A stretch of DNA of 64,000 bases from Pseudocitrobacter corydidari (GTDB lineage Bacteria > Pseudomonadota > Gammaproteobacteria > Enterobacterales > Enterobacteriaceae), in contig NZ_CP087880.1 in NCBI RefSeq assembly GCF_021172065.1, positions 679,111 to 743,110 of the forward strand, given 5' to 3'. Below the pieces are notes generated by a model, which was not told the DNA's origin, did not search any database, and was given only the letters and a program-made list of their open reading frames with translations. Within the stretch, counting starts at the first letter, position 1. Every line of letters begins with the position of its first letter. Positions 18,484-28,330 of this stretch are shown one piece after another. The translations under genes and the position numbers were made by a program.

Positions 18484-19344
18484 CTATCTGACGCCGCCTT
18501 CCACCATGGGCAGCAAATATTTTTGCGGCCACAACACATTACCCTCGTTCCTTTCCAGCTCTGCCATCACGGCATCAACATCGTGTTTTGTCCTGTCGAG
18601 CATTAATCCCATCACGCTACCGCTGTGTGCGATGCTCACGCCATACAGGGAAAAATGTTCCACCATGTCCAGCACGCGCTGAAAACCCGGTTTGGGTAAA
18701 ATTAACTGGCTGGCGATAGCGCTAAGCGTCGCGGCTTCCCCCAGCAGACGGGCACTGCCTGTTTCACACGCCAGACGAGCTTTTTGCCAGGCTTGCTCCA
18801 GCTGTGGTGCGCCGGTAAGCAGTGCCGCCTGTCTGTCGAGGCGGTGATAGTCTGCGGTTTGTAGTGTTTGTGGGCTTTCCAGTACCAGAATATCGAGCTG
18901 TGGCTGCTGAGAGCCAGCAGTTTGCGCATGGCCCTGGTTATGATCGAACAGCGTCAACTGGCGAAAAGGCGTGCTATCGGTGGGTTCAAGGTTAACGCAA
19001 AGCTGTGCCAGCGCCTGTTCAGTGAGTGTTTTATCAAAATAGCGCGCGGTGGCGACGGCGGTGGCGGCGATATCGGCGGTGCTGCTCGCCATGCCTTTAG
19101 CAACAGGAATAGGGGAGTGCAGATTGATACGCAACTGCTGGCTCCACTCTGCCGGAAATTCCCACAGCGCCAGCAACTGATTGACCATGGCGCGCGTCAG
19201 CGGACGTTCATCACCAGCTGGTTTACCGGCTTTAACTTCCACGGTGCTGTAAAGCCCAACCGGGCAGGAGATCAATTTCTCACTTCCCTGGATCCAGCCC
19301 TGAATCAGTTCCCCGCAGGATGCGGGGCATTGTGCAACGGCCAC
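18484..19344 (-). CDS. pduX: L-threonine kinase PduX
   Basis: PduX phosphorylates L-threonine; CobD (not in this window) then decarboxylates the product to make the (R)-1-amino-2-propanol phosphate linker of the cobalamin nucleotide loop. The 286-residue protein is a GHMP kinase with the ATP loop PVAKGMASSTADIAAT (about residues 75-91) and the N-terminal CPASCGELIQGW. The start is GTG at 19342-19344 with AAGGTGG upstream. In Salmonella pduX ends the pdu operon; here no pdu gene adjoins it, and it stands divergent from the cbi operon it serves. Confidence 0.93.
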   Translation of the reverse strand: MAVAQCPASCGELIQGWIQGSEKLISCPVGLYSTVEVKAGKPAGDERPLTRAMVNQLLALWEFPAEWSQQLRINLHSPIPVAKGMASSTADIAATAVATARYFDKTLTEQALAQLCVNLEPTDSTPFRQLTLFDHNQGHAQTAGSQQPQLDILVLESPQTLQTADYHRLDRQAALLTGAPQLEQAWQKARLACETGSARLLGEAATLSAIASQLILPKPGFQRVLDMVEHFSLYGVSIAHSGSVMGLMLDRTKHDVDAVMAELERNEGNVLWPQKYLLPMVEGGVR

Positions 19345-19471
19345 GCTGCCACCTTATTAGCCCTATTTTCCAGGCCGGTATTATAAATTGAATAAACCGC
19401 TGCGGCGCAATAGATTGTTTTAGCGCAAAATTGCAACGGAGTATGAGCGCTACACTGACTCCGTAATTAAG

Positions 19472-19624
19472 CCGACAGGTCAGACACGTTATGTGTCAGG
19501 GAAGAGGGTGTAAATCCCTCGCAGCCCCCGCTGCTGTAATGCTGACGACCCCGTAAATACCACTGATCGTGAGATTGGGAAGGACGGGCGAGGACGACGC
19601 TAAGCCAGAAGACCTGCCTGTCGG
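19472..19624 (+). ncRNA. Cobalamin (B12) riboswitch of the cbi-cob operon
   Basis: The closing stem pairs CCGACAGG (19472-19479) with CCTGTCGG (19617-19624). Inside lie the conserved GGGAA-like segment before AATCCC, the GCAGCCCCCGCT segment and a B12 box AGCCAGAAGACCTGCC just before the closing stem. It lies 110 bp upstream of cbiA, as in Salmonella. Adenosylcobalamin binding should lower expression of the whole operon. Confidence 0.95.
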
Positions 19625-19714
19625 TACATCTCAACAACTTCGGTGGGAAGTGGGTTGCTCAGAAGCGTGCGGTCAACAGACCGGGAACACGCGCATCTCG
19701 ACGTACCCCTACCA

Positions 19715-19732
19715 CCCTGATCAGGATCAGGG
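19715..19732 (+). promoter_or_regulatory. Hairpin masking the cbiA ribosome site (B12 riboswitch expression platform)
   Basis: CCCTGATC-AG-GATCAGGG is a perfect inverted repeat ending one base before the cbiA ATG at 19734. It covers the only Shine-Dalgarno-like sequence (CAGGATCAGGG). In Salmonella cob mRNA such a hairpin holds the cbiA ribosome site closed unless the upstream leader relieves it. Control at translation is therefore likely here too. Confidence 0.85.
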
Positions 19733-19733
19733 C

Positions 19734-21113
19734 ATGGCGGCAAAGCATCACGCATTTATTCTGGCAGGCACCGGTAGCGGCTGTGGCAAAACCACGGTGA
19801 CGCTTGGCTTGTTGAATGTGCTGAAACAGCGCGGATGGCGGGTGCAGCCGTGGAAAGTCGGGCCCGATTACCTCGACACCGGCTGGCATAGGGCGATTTC
19901 CGGCGTGTCGTCGCGCAATCTCGACAGTTTCATGATCCCCGCGCCTGTGCTGAATGCCTTGTTCCGTGAACAGATGCAGCATGCCGATATCGCAGTGATT
20001 GAAGGCGTGATGGGGCTGTACGATGGCCTTGGTATCGACCCCAATCAATGCAGCACCGCTGCGATGGCAAAACAGCTTGCTTGCCCTATCATTTTGCTGG
20101 TGGACGGCAAAGCGGTCTCAACCTCGATTGCCGCAACCGTGCTGGGTTTTCAGCACTTCGATCCCTCTTTAAATATCGCAGGCGTGGTTGTCAATCGCGT
20201 CAACAGCGCAAGCCATTTCCAGCTTCTCAAATCCGCTATTGAGCGCTACTGCGCAATACCGGTCATTGGTTATGTCCCCACCGTGGCGGGCGTTGCGTTG
20301 CCTGAACGGCATCTCGGCCTGATAACGGCGCGTGAATCGGTTGTTGAACAGCAACCGTGGCAAGATTTTGCCGACACGCTGGGGCGCACGCTCGATATCG
20401 AAAAACTGCTGACGTTGAGCAAGATGAAAACCTTGCCGCAGGGCGAATGGCCGCCAATACCTTCGGTGGGCGAAGGTGAGCGTCTGACGCTCGCGCTGGC
20501 CGACGATGAAGCCTTCAATTTTTACTACCCGGACAACATTGCGCTGCTTGAACGGGCTGGCGTTGAAATCGTTCGCTTCAGCCCGCTCCACGATAACGCA
20601 CTGCCGGAATGCCAGATGATCTGGCTCGGCGGCGGGTATCCGGAGCTCCACGCTAAGGCGCTGGCGGCAAATCAGGCGATGCTCACACAGTTGCGCCAGG
20701 CGCATGCGCGCGGAGTGGCTATCTACGCCGAATGCGGCGGCCTGATGTATCTGGGCAGCTCGCTGGAAGATGCGCAGGGCGATATTCATCTCATGGCGAA
20801 TATCATTCCCGGTCACAGCAAAATGGGAAAACGCTTGACGCGCTTTGGTTACTGCGAGGCGCAGGCACGGGAAAACACGCTGCTGGCTGCGACGGGGGAA
20901 TGGCTTCGCGGACACGAATTTCACTACTCCGATTTCACACCGGAAACGCCGGCAGTGCTGGATTGCCGCAAAGTACGCGACGGAAACGTCCTGCAAACCT
21001 GGTCAGGTGGCTGGCAGTTGGGGAACACCTTCGCCAGCTATCTGCACATTCATTTCGCCCAGCGCCCGATGATGCTCGCACATTGGTTGAATGCGGCAAG
21101 GAGCGCCCAATGA
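19734..21113 (+). CDS. cbiA: Cobyrinic acid a,c-diamide synthase
   Basis: CbiA uses ATP and glutamine to amidate the a and c side chains of cobyrinic acid. The 459-residue protein (Salmonella length) has an N-terminal P-loop-type domain with GTGSGCGKT (about residues 12-20) and a C-terminal class I glutamine amidotransferase domain with the nucleophile Cys in YAECGGLMYLG. The ATG at 19734 follows the riboswitch hairpin; the open frame extends upstream to 19569 through the riboswitch, but that part is not coding. It is the first gene of the operon, and its stop overlaps cbiB as ATGA. Confidence 0.97.
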   Translation: MAAKHHAFILAGTGSGCGKTTVTLGLLNVLKQRGWRVQPWKVGPDYLDTGWHRAISGVSSRNLDSFMIPAPVLNALFREQMQHADIAVIEGVMGLYDGLGIDPNQCSTAAMAKQLACPIILLVDGKAVSTSIAATVLGFQHFDPSLNIAGVVVNRVNSASHFQLLKSAIERYCAIPVIGYVPTVAGVALPERHLGLITARESVVEQQPWQDFADTLGRTLDIEKLLTLSKMKTLPQGEWPPIPSVGEGERLTLALADDEAFNFYYPDNIALLERAGVEIVRFSPLHDNALPECQMIWLGGGYPELHAKALAANQAMLTQLRQAHARGVAIYAECGGLMYLGSSLEDAQGDIHLMANIIPGHSKMGKRLTRFGYCEAQARENTLLAATGEWLRGHEFHYSDFTPETPAVLDCRKVRDGNVLQTWSGGWQLGNTFASYLHIHFAQRPMMLAHWLNAARSAQ

Positions 21114-22069
21114 CCCTGCTTGCCTGGTGTATCGCCTGGATACTCGACCTGCTCATTGGTGACCCGCAAAGCTGGCCTCACCCGGTGCGCTGGATAGGCT
21201 CCCTTATCACCCGCGTACAAAAAACGGTGCGCCGCTATTGCCACAGTGACCGCGCGTTGCGGATTGGCGGCGGCGTGATGTGGCTGGTGGTGGTTGGCCT
21301 GAGCTGGGCTGTCGCCTGGGGCGTGCTGGCGCTGGCCAACGCGTTACATCCGTGGCTGGGCTGGGCGGTGGAAGTGTGGATGATTTTCACGGTACTGGCC
21401 GGGCGCTGCCTGGCGAATGCGGCCCGCGACGTTGAGCAGCCGCTACGCGCGGGTGATTTAGCACAAAGCCGGATAAAACTGTCGTGGATTGTGGGGCGGG
21501 ATACCTCGCAGCTTCAACCTACGCAAATCAACCGTGCGGTGGTTGAAACCGTCGCCGAAAACAGCGTTGACGGGATCATCGCGCCGCTCTTCTTCCTGCT
21601 GCTCGGCGGTGCGCCGCTGGCGATGGCTTATAAAGCGGTGAATACGCTGGACTCCATGGTCGGCTACAAACATGAAAAATACCGCGCGATTGGCATGGTG
21701 AGCGCCCGGCTGGACGACGTCGCCAACTTCATTCCCGCGCGCCTGAGCTGGCTGCTGCTCAGCGCCGCCGCTCTGCTTTGCCGCGACAACGCCGCTGCCG
21801 CGTTACGCATTGGCTGGCGCGATCGCCATAACCACAGCAGCCCCAACTGCGCATGGTCTGAAGCGACCGTCGCCGGGGCGCTGGGTATCCGTCTGGGCGG
21901 CCCAAATGACTATTTTGGTGAGCGCGTTGAGAAGCCGTGGATCGGTGACGAGCAACGCGACATTGCCGTCGACGATATTTCCCGAACGATTCGACTGATG
22001 TGGGTTGCTTCCACGCTGGCGCTGGTGCTGTTTATGGCAGCCCGGTGGCTGGTGATGGGCGCGGCCTGA
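21110..22069 (+). CDS. cbiB: Adenosylcobinamide-phosphate synthase CbiB
   Basis: CbiB is an integral membrane enzyme that attaches the aminopropanol phosphate linker (the PduX/CobD product) to adenosylcobyric acid. The 319 residues equal the Salmonella length; there are several membrane helices, with the conserved N-terminal LDLLIGDPQSWPHPVRWIG. The ATG at 21110 overlaps the cbiA stop (ATGA). An upstream in-frame extension to 20732 lies wholly inside cbiA and is not used. Confidence 0.96.
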   Translation: MTLLAWCIAWILDLLIGDPQSWPHPVRWIGSLITRVQKTVRRYCHSDRALRIGGGVMWLVVVGLSWAVAWGVLALANALHPWLGWAVEVWMIFTVLAGRCLANAARDVEQPLRAGDLAQSRIKLSWIVGRDTSQLQPTQINRAVVETVAENSVDGIIAPLFFLLLGGAPLAMAYKAVNTLDSMVGYKHEKYRAIGMVSARLDDVANFIPARLSWLLLSAAALLCRDNAAAALRIGWRDRHNHSSPNCAWSEATVAGALGIRLGGPNDYFGERVEKPWIGDEQRDIAVDDISRTIRLMWVASTLALVLFMAARWLVMGAA

Positions 22070-22079
22070 GGAGTAGCAC

Positions 22080-22712
22080 ATGGATTACATTCGCCAGCCG
22101 CAGGCCATTGAGGCTAAAAGCTTTGACATTATCGGCGAGATTATTCGCGAAACGCGGCCTGACTATCAGTTTGCCAGTCCGCTACACGAGGCCATCGTCA
22201 AGCGGGTGATTCACACCACCGCTGATTTTGAGTGGCTGGATATTCTGTGGTTTTCCCCGGATGCGCTGGCGCGTCTGACGGCGGCCCTGAGTCGCCCCTG
22301 CACGCTCTACACCGACACCACCATGGCGCTATCGGGGATTAACAAACCGCTGCTGGCAAGCTTTGGCGGTGAATGTTGCTGTTACATCAGCGACCCGCGC
22401 GTGGTGCGCGAAGCCAAAGCGCAGGGCATGACGCGCTCGATGGCCGCCGTGGATATCGCCGTGCGCGAAGAGGGTGAGAAAGTCTTTGTCTTCGGCAACG
22501 CGCCGACCGCGCTCTTCCGCCTGCTGGAGCTGAACGTGCCGGTCAGCGGTGTGGTTGGCGTGCCGGTTGGTTTTGTCGGTGCTGCGGAATCCAAAGATGC
22601 GCTGACTCATAGTGCGCTGCCCGCCATTGCCGCGCTGGGGCGCAAGGGCGGCAGTAACGTGGCGGCGGCGATTGTGAACGCCATTCTCTATCACCTGCGG
22701 GATGCAAAATGA
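22080..22712 (+). CDS. cbiC: Cobalt-precorrin-8 methylmutase
   Basis: CbiC moves the C11 methyl group to C12, turning cobalt-precorrin-8 into cobyrinate. The 210-residue product has the Salmonella length, with the N-terminal [15 protein letters not shown] and the conserved active-site His in [17 protein letters not shown]. It starts 10 bp after cbiB with GAGGAG upstream. Its stop overlaps cbiD (ATGA). Confidence 0.96.
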   Translation: MDYIRQPQAIEAKSFDIIGEIIRETRPDYQFASPLHEAIVKRVIHTTADFEWLDILWFSPDALARLTAALSRPCTLYTDTTMALSGINKPLLASFGGECCCYISDPRVVREAKAQGMTRSMAAVDIAVREEGEKVFVFGNAPTALFRLLELNVPVSGVVGVPVGFVGAAESKDALTHSALPAIAALGRKGGSNVAAAIVNAILYHLRDAK

Positions 22713-23848
22713 GCGACGCCGCGTTTGACGCCCCGGTCTGGCACAACGGTAAACCGCTGCGCAAAGGCTACACCACCGGTTCCTGCGCCACCGCCGCCGC
22801 GAAAGTGGCGGCGCTGATGGTGCTGCGCCAGCACGTGATTCATCAGGTCTCGATCGTGACGCCCTCTGGCGTGACGCTCAACCTGAACGTTGAATTGCCG
22901 CAAATTGAAGGACAACAGGCGGTGGCGGCAATCCGTAAAGACGGCGGCGATGATGTTGATGCCACGCACGGCATGCTGATTTTTGCTCGCGTGACGCTCA
23001 ACGACAGCGGCGAAATTGTCTTACGCGGCGGGGAAGGCGTGGGCACCGTGACCCGCAAAGGCGTGGGACTGCCGCCCGGCAGCGCGGCGATTAACCGCAC
23101 GCCGCGTCAGACCATCGAAGCTGCCGTTCGCGAGGCGATTGGCCCAGCGCGCGGCGCAGATGTCGAGATTTTTGCCCCGGAAGGCGAAGCGCGGGCGCAG
23201 AAAACCTACAACGCCCGGCTCGGTATTCTGGGCGGTATTTCAATTCTCGGCACGACCGGTATCGTCACGCCCATGTCAGAGGAGAGCTGGAAACGCTCCC
23301 TGTCGCTGGAGCTGGAAATCAAGCGTGCCGCGGGCCTCACCCGCGTGGTGCTGGTGCCGGGCAATCATGGTGAACGTTTTGTCCGCGAGCAACTCGGCAT
23401 TGATAGCGACGTGGTGGTCACCATGAGCAACTTTGTCGGCTATATGCTGGATGAGGCCGTGCGCCTTGGTTTCCAACACATCGTGCTGATTGGTCATCCG
23501 GGCAAACTGATCAAAATTGCCGCCGGGATTTTCCATACCCACAGCCATATTGCCGATGCGCGGATGGAAACGCTGGTGGCGCATCTGGCGCTGCTTGGCG
23601 CACCGCTGGAACTGCTGACGCAGGTGAGCGATTGCGATACCACCGAGGCGGCGATGGAGCACATCGACGCTTTTGGTTATCAGCGCATCTACAACCATCT
23701 CGCCGAACGTATTTGCCTGCGCGTGCAGCAAAAACTGCGCTTTACCAAAACGCCGCCCGTGTGCGACGCCATTATGTTCGCCTTTGACAACCAGGTGCTG
23801 GGGAGCAATCGCCCGGTCGAAGCGATCGTGGAGGCGCTGCAATGTTAA
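22709..23848 (+). CDS. cbiD: Cobalt-precorrin-5B C1-methyltransferase
   Basis: CbiD methylates C1 of cobalt-precorrin-5B in the anaerobic pathway. It is unrelated to the tetrapyrrole methylases of the other steps. The 379-residue protein has the Salmonella length, with family segments [20 protein letters not shown] at the N-terminus and [12 protein letters not shown] in the middle. The ATG overlaps the cbiC stop and its end overlaps cbiE by 7 bp. Confidence 0.96.
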   Translation: MSDAAFDAPVWHNGKPLRKGYTTGSCATAAAKVAALMVLRQHVIHQVSIVTPSGVTLNLNVELPQIEGQQAVAAIRKDGGDDVDATHGMLIFARVTLNDSGEIVLRGGEGVGTVTRKGVGLPPGSAAINRTPRQTIEAAVREAIGPARGADVEIFAPEGEARAQKTYNARLGILGGISILGTTGIVTPMSEESWKRSLSLELEIKRAAGLTRVVLVPGNHGERFVREQLGIDSDVVVTMSNFVGYMLDEAVRLGFQHIVLIGHPGKLIKIAAGIFHTHSHIADARMETLVAHLALLGAPLELLTQVSDCDTTEAAMEHIDAFGYQRIYNHLAERICLRVQQKLRFTKTPPVCDAIMFAFDNQVLGSNRPVEAIVEALQC

Positions 23849-24447
23849 CGGTCGTGGGGATGGGGCCTGCCGGGTTAACGCTCATCACGCCGCTGGCAAG
23901 CGAAGCCATCAAGCAGGCGCAGGTGCTGGTTGGGGCGAAACGCCATCTGGCGCAGTTTCCTGCGTTTACCGGCGAGCAGCGCCAGCTGGATGCGGATATC
24001 CCGCAATTGCTGGCGTGGATAACCGCGCATCGGCATAAAAACATTGTGGTGCTGGCTTCCGGCGACCCGCTTTTTTACGGCATCGGCACGCGGATGGTGG
24101 CTCACTTTGGCCGCGAAAACGTGAGTGTCGTGCCGGGGATCAGCGCGGTGCAGTATCTGTGCGCCCGCGCAGGAGTAGATATGAACGAGATGTGGCTCAC
24201 CAGCAGCCACGGGCGCGATGTGTCATTTGATGAACTGGCTCGCCACAGCAAAGTGGCGATGGTGACCGATAGCCGCTGTGGCCCGCGCGACATCGCGCAA
24301 CAGCTTACGGCAAGAGGAAAAGGGCACCGCTGGATGGTGATTGGGGAAAATCTGGCGATGGAAAATGAACAGATCCACTGGCTGCGCGTCAGTGAGGTCA
24401 ATGCCGACTACGGCATGAACACGGTGGTGATCCTCGATGAAAGATGA
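23842..24447 (+). CDS. cbiE: Cobalt-precorrin-7 C5-methyltransferase
   Basis: CbiE is a tetrapyrrole methylase of the CobL N-terminal type, adding the C5 methyl group. The 201-residue protein shows the family N-terminus [18 protein letters not shown] and the SAM-binding [13 protein letters not shown] segment. It overlaps cbiD by 7 bp and cbiT by 11 bp. CbiE and CbiT are one polypeptide (CobL) in the aerobic pathway, so close coupling is expected. Confidence 0.95.
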   Translation: MLTVVGMGPAGLTLITPLASEAIKQAQVLVGAKRHLAQFPAFTGEQRQLDADIPQLLAWITAHRHKNIVVLASGDPLFYGIGTRMVAHFGRENVSVVPGISAVQYLCARAGVDMNEMWLTSSHGRDVSFDELARHSKVAMVTDSRCGPRDIAQQLTARGKGHRWMVIGENLAMENEQIHWLRVSEVNADYGMNTVVILDER

Positions 24448-25006
24448 ACTGTTTCTGCGCGGCGAGAAGGTGCCAATGACCAAAGAGGCCGTGCGTGCGC
24501 TGGCCTTGTCGAAGCTGGATTTACATCATGCCCGCCATTTTATTGATGTGGGGGCGGGTACCGGTAGCGTCTCCATTGAAGCCGCGTTGCACTTTCCGGC
24601 GTTAAAGGTGACCGCCATCGAGCGCAACCCGGCGGCGCTGGCGCTGATGGCGCAAAACTGCCGCCATTTTGCTTGCGAAAATATTGTCCGCATTCAGGCC
24701 AATGCGCCTGTGGTGGTGGAGGAAAAAGCCGACGCTGTTTTTATCGGCGGCAGCGGCGGGAATCTGGCGTCGCTGATTGACTGGGCGCTTGAACAGCTGC
24801 ATCCCGCGGGGCGTCTGGTGATGACCTTTATTTTGCAGGAAAACCTCACTCGCGCGCTGGCACATCTGCAACATCGCGGCATTGCTCCGCTGGATTGCCA
24901 ACAGATTCAGGTTTCGGCCCTGAGCCCGCTCGGCAGCGGCCACTATTTCAAAGCCAACAACCCCGTTTATGTCATCGCCTGTCAGAAGGAAGAAGCGCAT
25001 GTCTGA
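24437..25006 (+). CDS. cbiT: Cobalt-precorrin-6B C15-methyltransferase (decarboxylating)
   Basis: CbiT methylates C15 and removes the acetate carboxyl at C12. It is a 189-residue class I SAM methyltransferase with motif [17 protein letters not shown] (about residues 35-50) and the typical N-terminal [14 protein letters not shown]. It overlaps both neighbours, and its last codons cover the start of cbiF. Confidence 0.95.
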   Translation: MKDELFLRGEKVPMTKEAVRALALSKLDLHHARHFIDVGAGTGSVSIEAALHFPALKVTAIERNPAALALMAQNCRHFACENIVRIQANAPVVVEEKADAVFIGGSGGNLASLIDWALEQLHPAGRLVMTFILQENLTRALAHLQHRGIAPLDCQQIQVSALSPLGSGHYFKANNPVYVIACQKEEAHV

Positions 25007-25772
25007 AACATTTGACTCCCGTTGCGTCTGGTTCGTCGGCGCAGGTCCTGGTGATCGGGAATTGATCACCCTCAAAGGCTACCGTCTGTTGCAGCAGGCG
25101 CAGGTGGTGATTTACGCCGGGTCGTTAATTAACACCGAGCTGCTGGAGTACTGCCCGCTGGAGGCTGAGTACTACGACAGCGCGGAACTGCATCTCACGC
25201 AAATTCTCGATGTGATGGAAGCGGGCATAAAAGCGGGCAAAACCGTGGTGCGCCTGCAAACGGGCGATGTCTCGCTGTACGGTTCGGTGCGCGAACAAGG
25301 CGAAGAACTCACCCGTCGCGGTATCGCCTGGCAGGTTGTTCCCGGCGTCAGCGCATTTCTTGGCGCGGCGGCGGAACTCGGCGTCGAGTATACGGTGCCG
25401 GAAGTCTCGCAGAGTTTGATCATCACGCGCCTGGAAGGCCGTACCCCGGTACCCGCGCGCGAACAGCTCGAATCTTTCGCTCAGCATCAGACCTCGATGG
25501 CGATTTATCTCTCCGTTCAGCGTATTCATCGCGTCGCCGAGCGCCTGATAGAAGGCGGCTATCCTGCCAGCACGCCGGTCGCGGTGATTTACAAAGCGAC
25601 CTGGCCGGAAAGCCAGACCGTGCGCGGTACGCTGGCGGATATCGCAGAAAAAGTGCGCGAAGCGGATATTCGCAAAACGGCGCTCATCCTCGTGGGCGCG
25701 TTCCTCGGCGAGGAGTATCACTACTCAAAACTCTATGACGCGGAATTCAGTCATGAATACCGCAAAGCCTGA
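24999..25772 (+). CDS. cbiF: Cobalt-precorrin-4 C11-methyltransferase
   Basis: CbiF adds the C11 methyl group to cobalt-precorrin-4. The 257 residues match the Salmonella and Bacillus family size. The tetrapyrrole methylase motifs are [18 protein letters not shown] at the N-terminus, [12 protein letters not shown], and [16 protein letters not shown] at the SAM site. The ATG at 24999 has AGAAGGAAG upstream; an earlier in-frame start at 24969 is inside cbiT. Its end overlaps cbiG by 20 bp. Confidence 0.95.
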   Translation: MSETFDSRCVWFVGAGPGDRELITLKGYRLLQQAQVVIYAGSLINTELLEYCPLEAEYYDSAELHLTQILDVMEAGIKAGKTVVRLQTGDVSLYGSVREQGEELTRRGIAWQVVPGVSAFLGAAAELGVEYTVPEVSQSLIITRLEGRTPVPAREQLESFAQHQTSMAIYLSVQRIHRVAERLIEGGYPASTPVAVIYKATWPESQTVRGTLADIAEKVREADIRKTALILVGAFLGEEYHYSKLYDAEFSHEYRKA

Positions 25773-26808
25773 ATCCATCGCGCTGTTTTGCCTGACGCCC
25801 GGCGGTGTTGAACTGGCGAAACGGCTGTCGGCCCTGTTGCCGATGACCTGTTTTACCCGCGACGAATTGCTGGAACCGGGTTTTTTGCCCTTTGACGGCG
25901 GTTTTGCCCACGCGGCGCGTACGGCGTTTGCGCGTGATTCGGCACTGATTTTTATCGGCGCGACCGGCATTGCGGTGCGCGTGCTGGCCCCGGCGATCGC
26001 AGACAAATTCAGCGATCCGGCAGTGATCGTCATTGATGAGCGCGGCCAACACGCGATCAGCCTGCTGTCCGGCCACATGGGTGGGGCGAACGCCCTGACG
26101 ATTAAGCTGGCGGGGTTGCTGGGGGCTGACCCGGTCATTACCACCGCGACCGATGTGAACGGGCTTGCCGCTCTCGATACGCTGGCCGTTGCGCTAAATG
26201 CGCGTATGGAGAATTTCCGCGCAGCGGTGAAAAGCGTGAATCAGCTACTGGTTAGCGGAAAACGCGTGGGATTGTGGTGTGACCCGGATTTCCACGAAGC
26301 GCTCAGCCGTTGCGATGTGCGTGGGTTTATCCCCGTGGCGTCGTTGCAGTCATTACCGCCGCTGGACGGGGTGGTCTGCATTTCGCTGGCGCGCGAGCTT
26401 CCTGCAATCGACATAGCGCACTGGAAGCTGGTGCCGCAGCGCATTGTGGCGGGCATTGGCTGTCGTCGCGATACCGATTCGGCGCTGCTGGCAACGTTAT
26501 TTGCTCGCCACATGGCGGCACATGATTTTGACCCGCTGGCGCTAAAAGCGATTGGCAGCATTGCGCTGAAAAAAGAGGAACCGGCGATCAACGCGCTGGC
26601 TACCGCATACCGCGTGCCGTTTTACACCTTCAGCGCTGAGGCGCTGCGCGAACATGAACACCGATTTACCTCCTCTGATTTTGTCCGCCAGACGGTGGGC
26701 GTCGGCAGCGTCTCTGGCCCGTCGGCCTGGTTGCTGAGCGAGGGAAATATCTCAGGAGAGACCCTGCGTGAACAGGGCGTCACCATCACTTTGGGAGTAG
26801 CACACTGA
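25753..26808 (+). CDS. cbiG: Cobalt-precorrin-5A hydrolase
   Basis: CbiG opens the delta-lactone ring of cobalt-precorrin-5A, releasing acetaldehyde and contracting the ring. The 351-residue protein has the Salmonella length. It has an N-terminal domain with [15 protein letters not shown], a central domain with [14 protein letters not shown], and the C-terminal CobE/CbiG domain with [12 protein letters not shown]. The ATG at 25753 gives the family N-terminus; the frame extends to 25735 inside cbiF. The stop and the cbiH start share one base (TGATG). Confidence 0.95.
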   Translation: MNTAKPESIALFCLTPGGVELAKRLSALLPMTCFTRDELLEPGFLPFDGGFAHAARTAFARDSALIFIGATGIAVRVLAPAIADKFSDPAVIVIDERGQHAISLLSGHMGGANALTIKLAGLLGADPVITTATDVNGLAALDTLAVALNARMENFRAAVKSVNQLLVSGKRVGLWCDPDFHEALSRCDVRGFIPVASLQSLPPLDGVVCISLARELPAIDIAHWKLVPQRIVAGIGCRRDTDSALLATLFARHMAAHDFDPLALKAIGSIALKKEEPAINALATAYRVPFYTFSAEALREHEHRFTSSDFVRQTVGVGSVSGPSAWLLSEGNISGETLREQGVTITLGVAH

Positions 26809-27533
26809 TGTTAACCGTTATTGGAATTGGCCCTGGATCGCAGGCAATGATGACCATGGAAGCGGTGGAAGCATTACAGGCCGCAGAAATCATCGTCGGC
26901 TACAAAACCTACACCCACCTGGTGAAAGCCTTTACCGGTGAAAAGCAGGTGATCAAAACCGGGATGTGCAAAGAGATTGAGCGTTGCCAGACCGCCATTG
27001 ACCTGGCGCAAGCGGGGCACAATGTGGCGCTGATCAGCAGCGGCGATGCCGGTATTTACGGCATGGCGGGGCTGGTGCTGGAGCTGGTCAGCAAACAGAA
27101 GCTTGATGTGGAGGTGCGTCTGATTCCCGGCATGACCGCCAGTATTGCCGCGGCATCATTGCTTGGCGCGCCGCTGATGCATGACTTCTGCCACATCAGC
27201 CTGAGCGACCTGCTGACACCGTGGCCGGTCATTGAAAAACGCATCATCGCCGCCGGAGAGGCAGACTTTGTTATCTGCTTCTATAACCCGCGCAGCCGGG
27301 GCCGCGAAGGGCATCTGGCGCGTGCGTTTGAGCTACTGGCGGACAGTAAAAGTGCCGACACGCCGGTAGGGGTAGTGAAATCAGCCGGGCGTAAAAAAGA
27401 GGAAAAATGGGTGACCACGCTCGGCGAAATGGATTTCACGCCGGTGGATATGACAAGCCTGGTGATTGTTGGCAATAAAACCACCTATGTACAGGATGGC
27501 CTGATGATCACGCCGCGAGGGTACGTGCTGTGA
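26808..27533 (+). CDS. cbiH: Cobalt-precorrin-3 C17-methyltransferase
   Basis: CbiH methylates C17 and drives lactone formation with ring contraction. The 241-residue tetrapyrrole methylase shows LTVIGIGPGSQAMMTMEAVE at the N-terminus, ISSGDAGIYGMAG at the SAM site, and FYNPRSRGREGHL near the C-terminus. It has one-base overlap with cbiG and a 4-bp overlap with cbiJ, whose start is GTG. Confidence 0.95.
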   Translation: MLTVIGIGPGSQAMMTMEAVEALQAAEIIVGYKTYTHLVKAFTGEKQVIKTGMCKEIERCQTAIDLAQAGHNVALISSGDAGIYGMAGLVLELVSKQKLDVEVRLIPGMTASIAAASLLGAPLMHDFCHISLSDLLTPWPVIEKRIIAAGEADFVICFYNPRSRGREGHLARAFELLADSKSADTPVGVVKSAGRKKEEKWVTTLGEMDFTPVDMTSLVIVGNKTTYVQDGLMITPRGYVL

Positions 27534-28330
27534 ATTTTGGTGATGTGCTGGTTATCGGCGGCACCAGCGATGCGCGGATGATTTGCCAGCTACTGGATGC
27601 TGCAAATGTGCATTACACCCTTTCAGTCGCCACGCCAACCGGGCAGCAGCTGGCGGGCGATATTCGCGGCCAGGTGCGCTGCGGGCGGCTGGAGCTGGCG
27701 CAGATGGTGACGTGGTTAAAGGAAAACAATACGCGCTGGGTGATCGACGCGTCGCATCCTTACGCCGAAGTGGTGAGCCGTAACGTACTGCGCGCCTGCG
27801 AAGCGGCGGGCGTAGTGCTGAGCCGCTATCAGCGCCCGGAACAGCTACGCGATCTCACCCATCCGTTGCTCCATTTTGTGCCAGATATCCGCCAGGCGTG
27901 CGACGTGGCGAAGCGTTTTGGTGAGCGCGTATTGCTCACCACCGGCAGTAAAGATTTAGCGCTGTGGCGCGCAGGCCTGCCGGAGAAAACGCTGCTGGCC
28001 CGCGTATTGCCGGTGCCTGAAGTGATAAACCAGTGTGTCGAACTGGGTTTCGGTGTGGGCGAGATTTTCGCTCTCTGCGGCCCGTTCAGTGCGGAGTTTA
28101 ACGCCGCGTTTTACCGCCAGTGCCACGCCGATGTGGTGATTACCAAATCCTCAGGCGCTGAGGGTGGTTATCAGGAAAAAGTGCAGCCCTGTCTGGATGC
28201 GGGCATTCCCTGCATTGTGATTACGCGCCCGGCACCGCTGGTGTCGGGGGAGGAACTACTGGAAAACCGCGCCGATGTACAGCAGCGTTTGGCACGCTGG
28301 CTGGCGACGGCGGAAGGAGAGAATCGATGA
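27530..28330 (+). CDS. cbiJ: Cobalt-precorrin-6A reductase
   Basis: CbiJ reduces cobalt-precorrin-6A with a nicotinamide cofactor. The 266-residue protein (263 in Salmonella) carries the family motifs VIGGTSDARMICQLLDAA at the N-terminus, VIDASHPYAEVVSRN, and CGPFSAEFN followed by VITKSSGAEGGYQEKV. The start is GTG at 27530, overlapping the cbiH stop. The end overlaps the cbiK ATG (ATGA). Confidence 0.94.
   Translation: MNFGDVLVIGGTSDARMICQLLDAANVHYTLSVATPTGQQLAGDIRGQVRCGRLELAQMVTWLKENNTRWVIDASHPYAEVVSRNVLRACEAAGVVLSRYQRPEQLRDLTHPLLHFVPDIRQACDVAKRFGERVLLTTGSKDLALWRAGLPEKTLLARVLPVPEVINQCVELGFGVGEIFALCGPFSAEFNAAFYRQCHADVVITKSSGAEGGYQEKVQPCLDAGIPCIVITRPAPLVSGEELLENRADVQQRLARWLATAEGENR

Noticed and set aside
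20169..20996. Minus-strand frame of 275 codons opposite cbiA, and similar ones opposite cbiD and cbiP
   Set aside because: Arg/His/Gln-rich translations typical of antisense frames in GC-rich enterobacterial genes; no family motifs.
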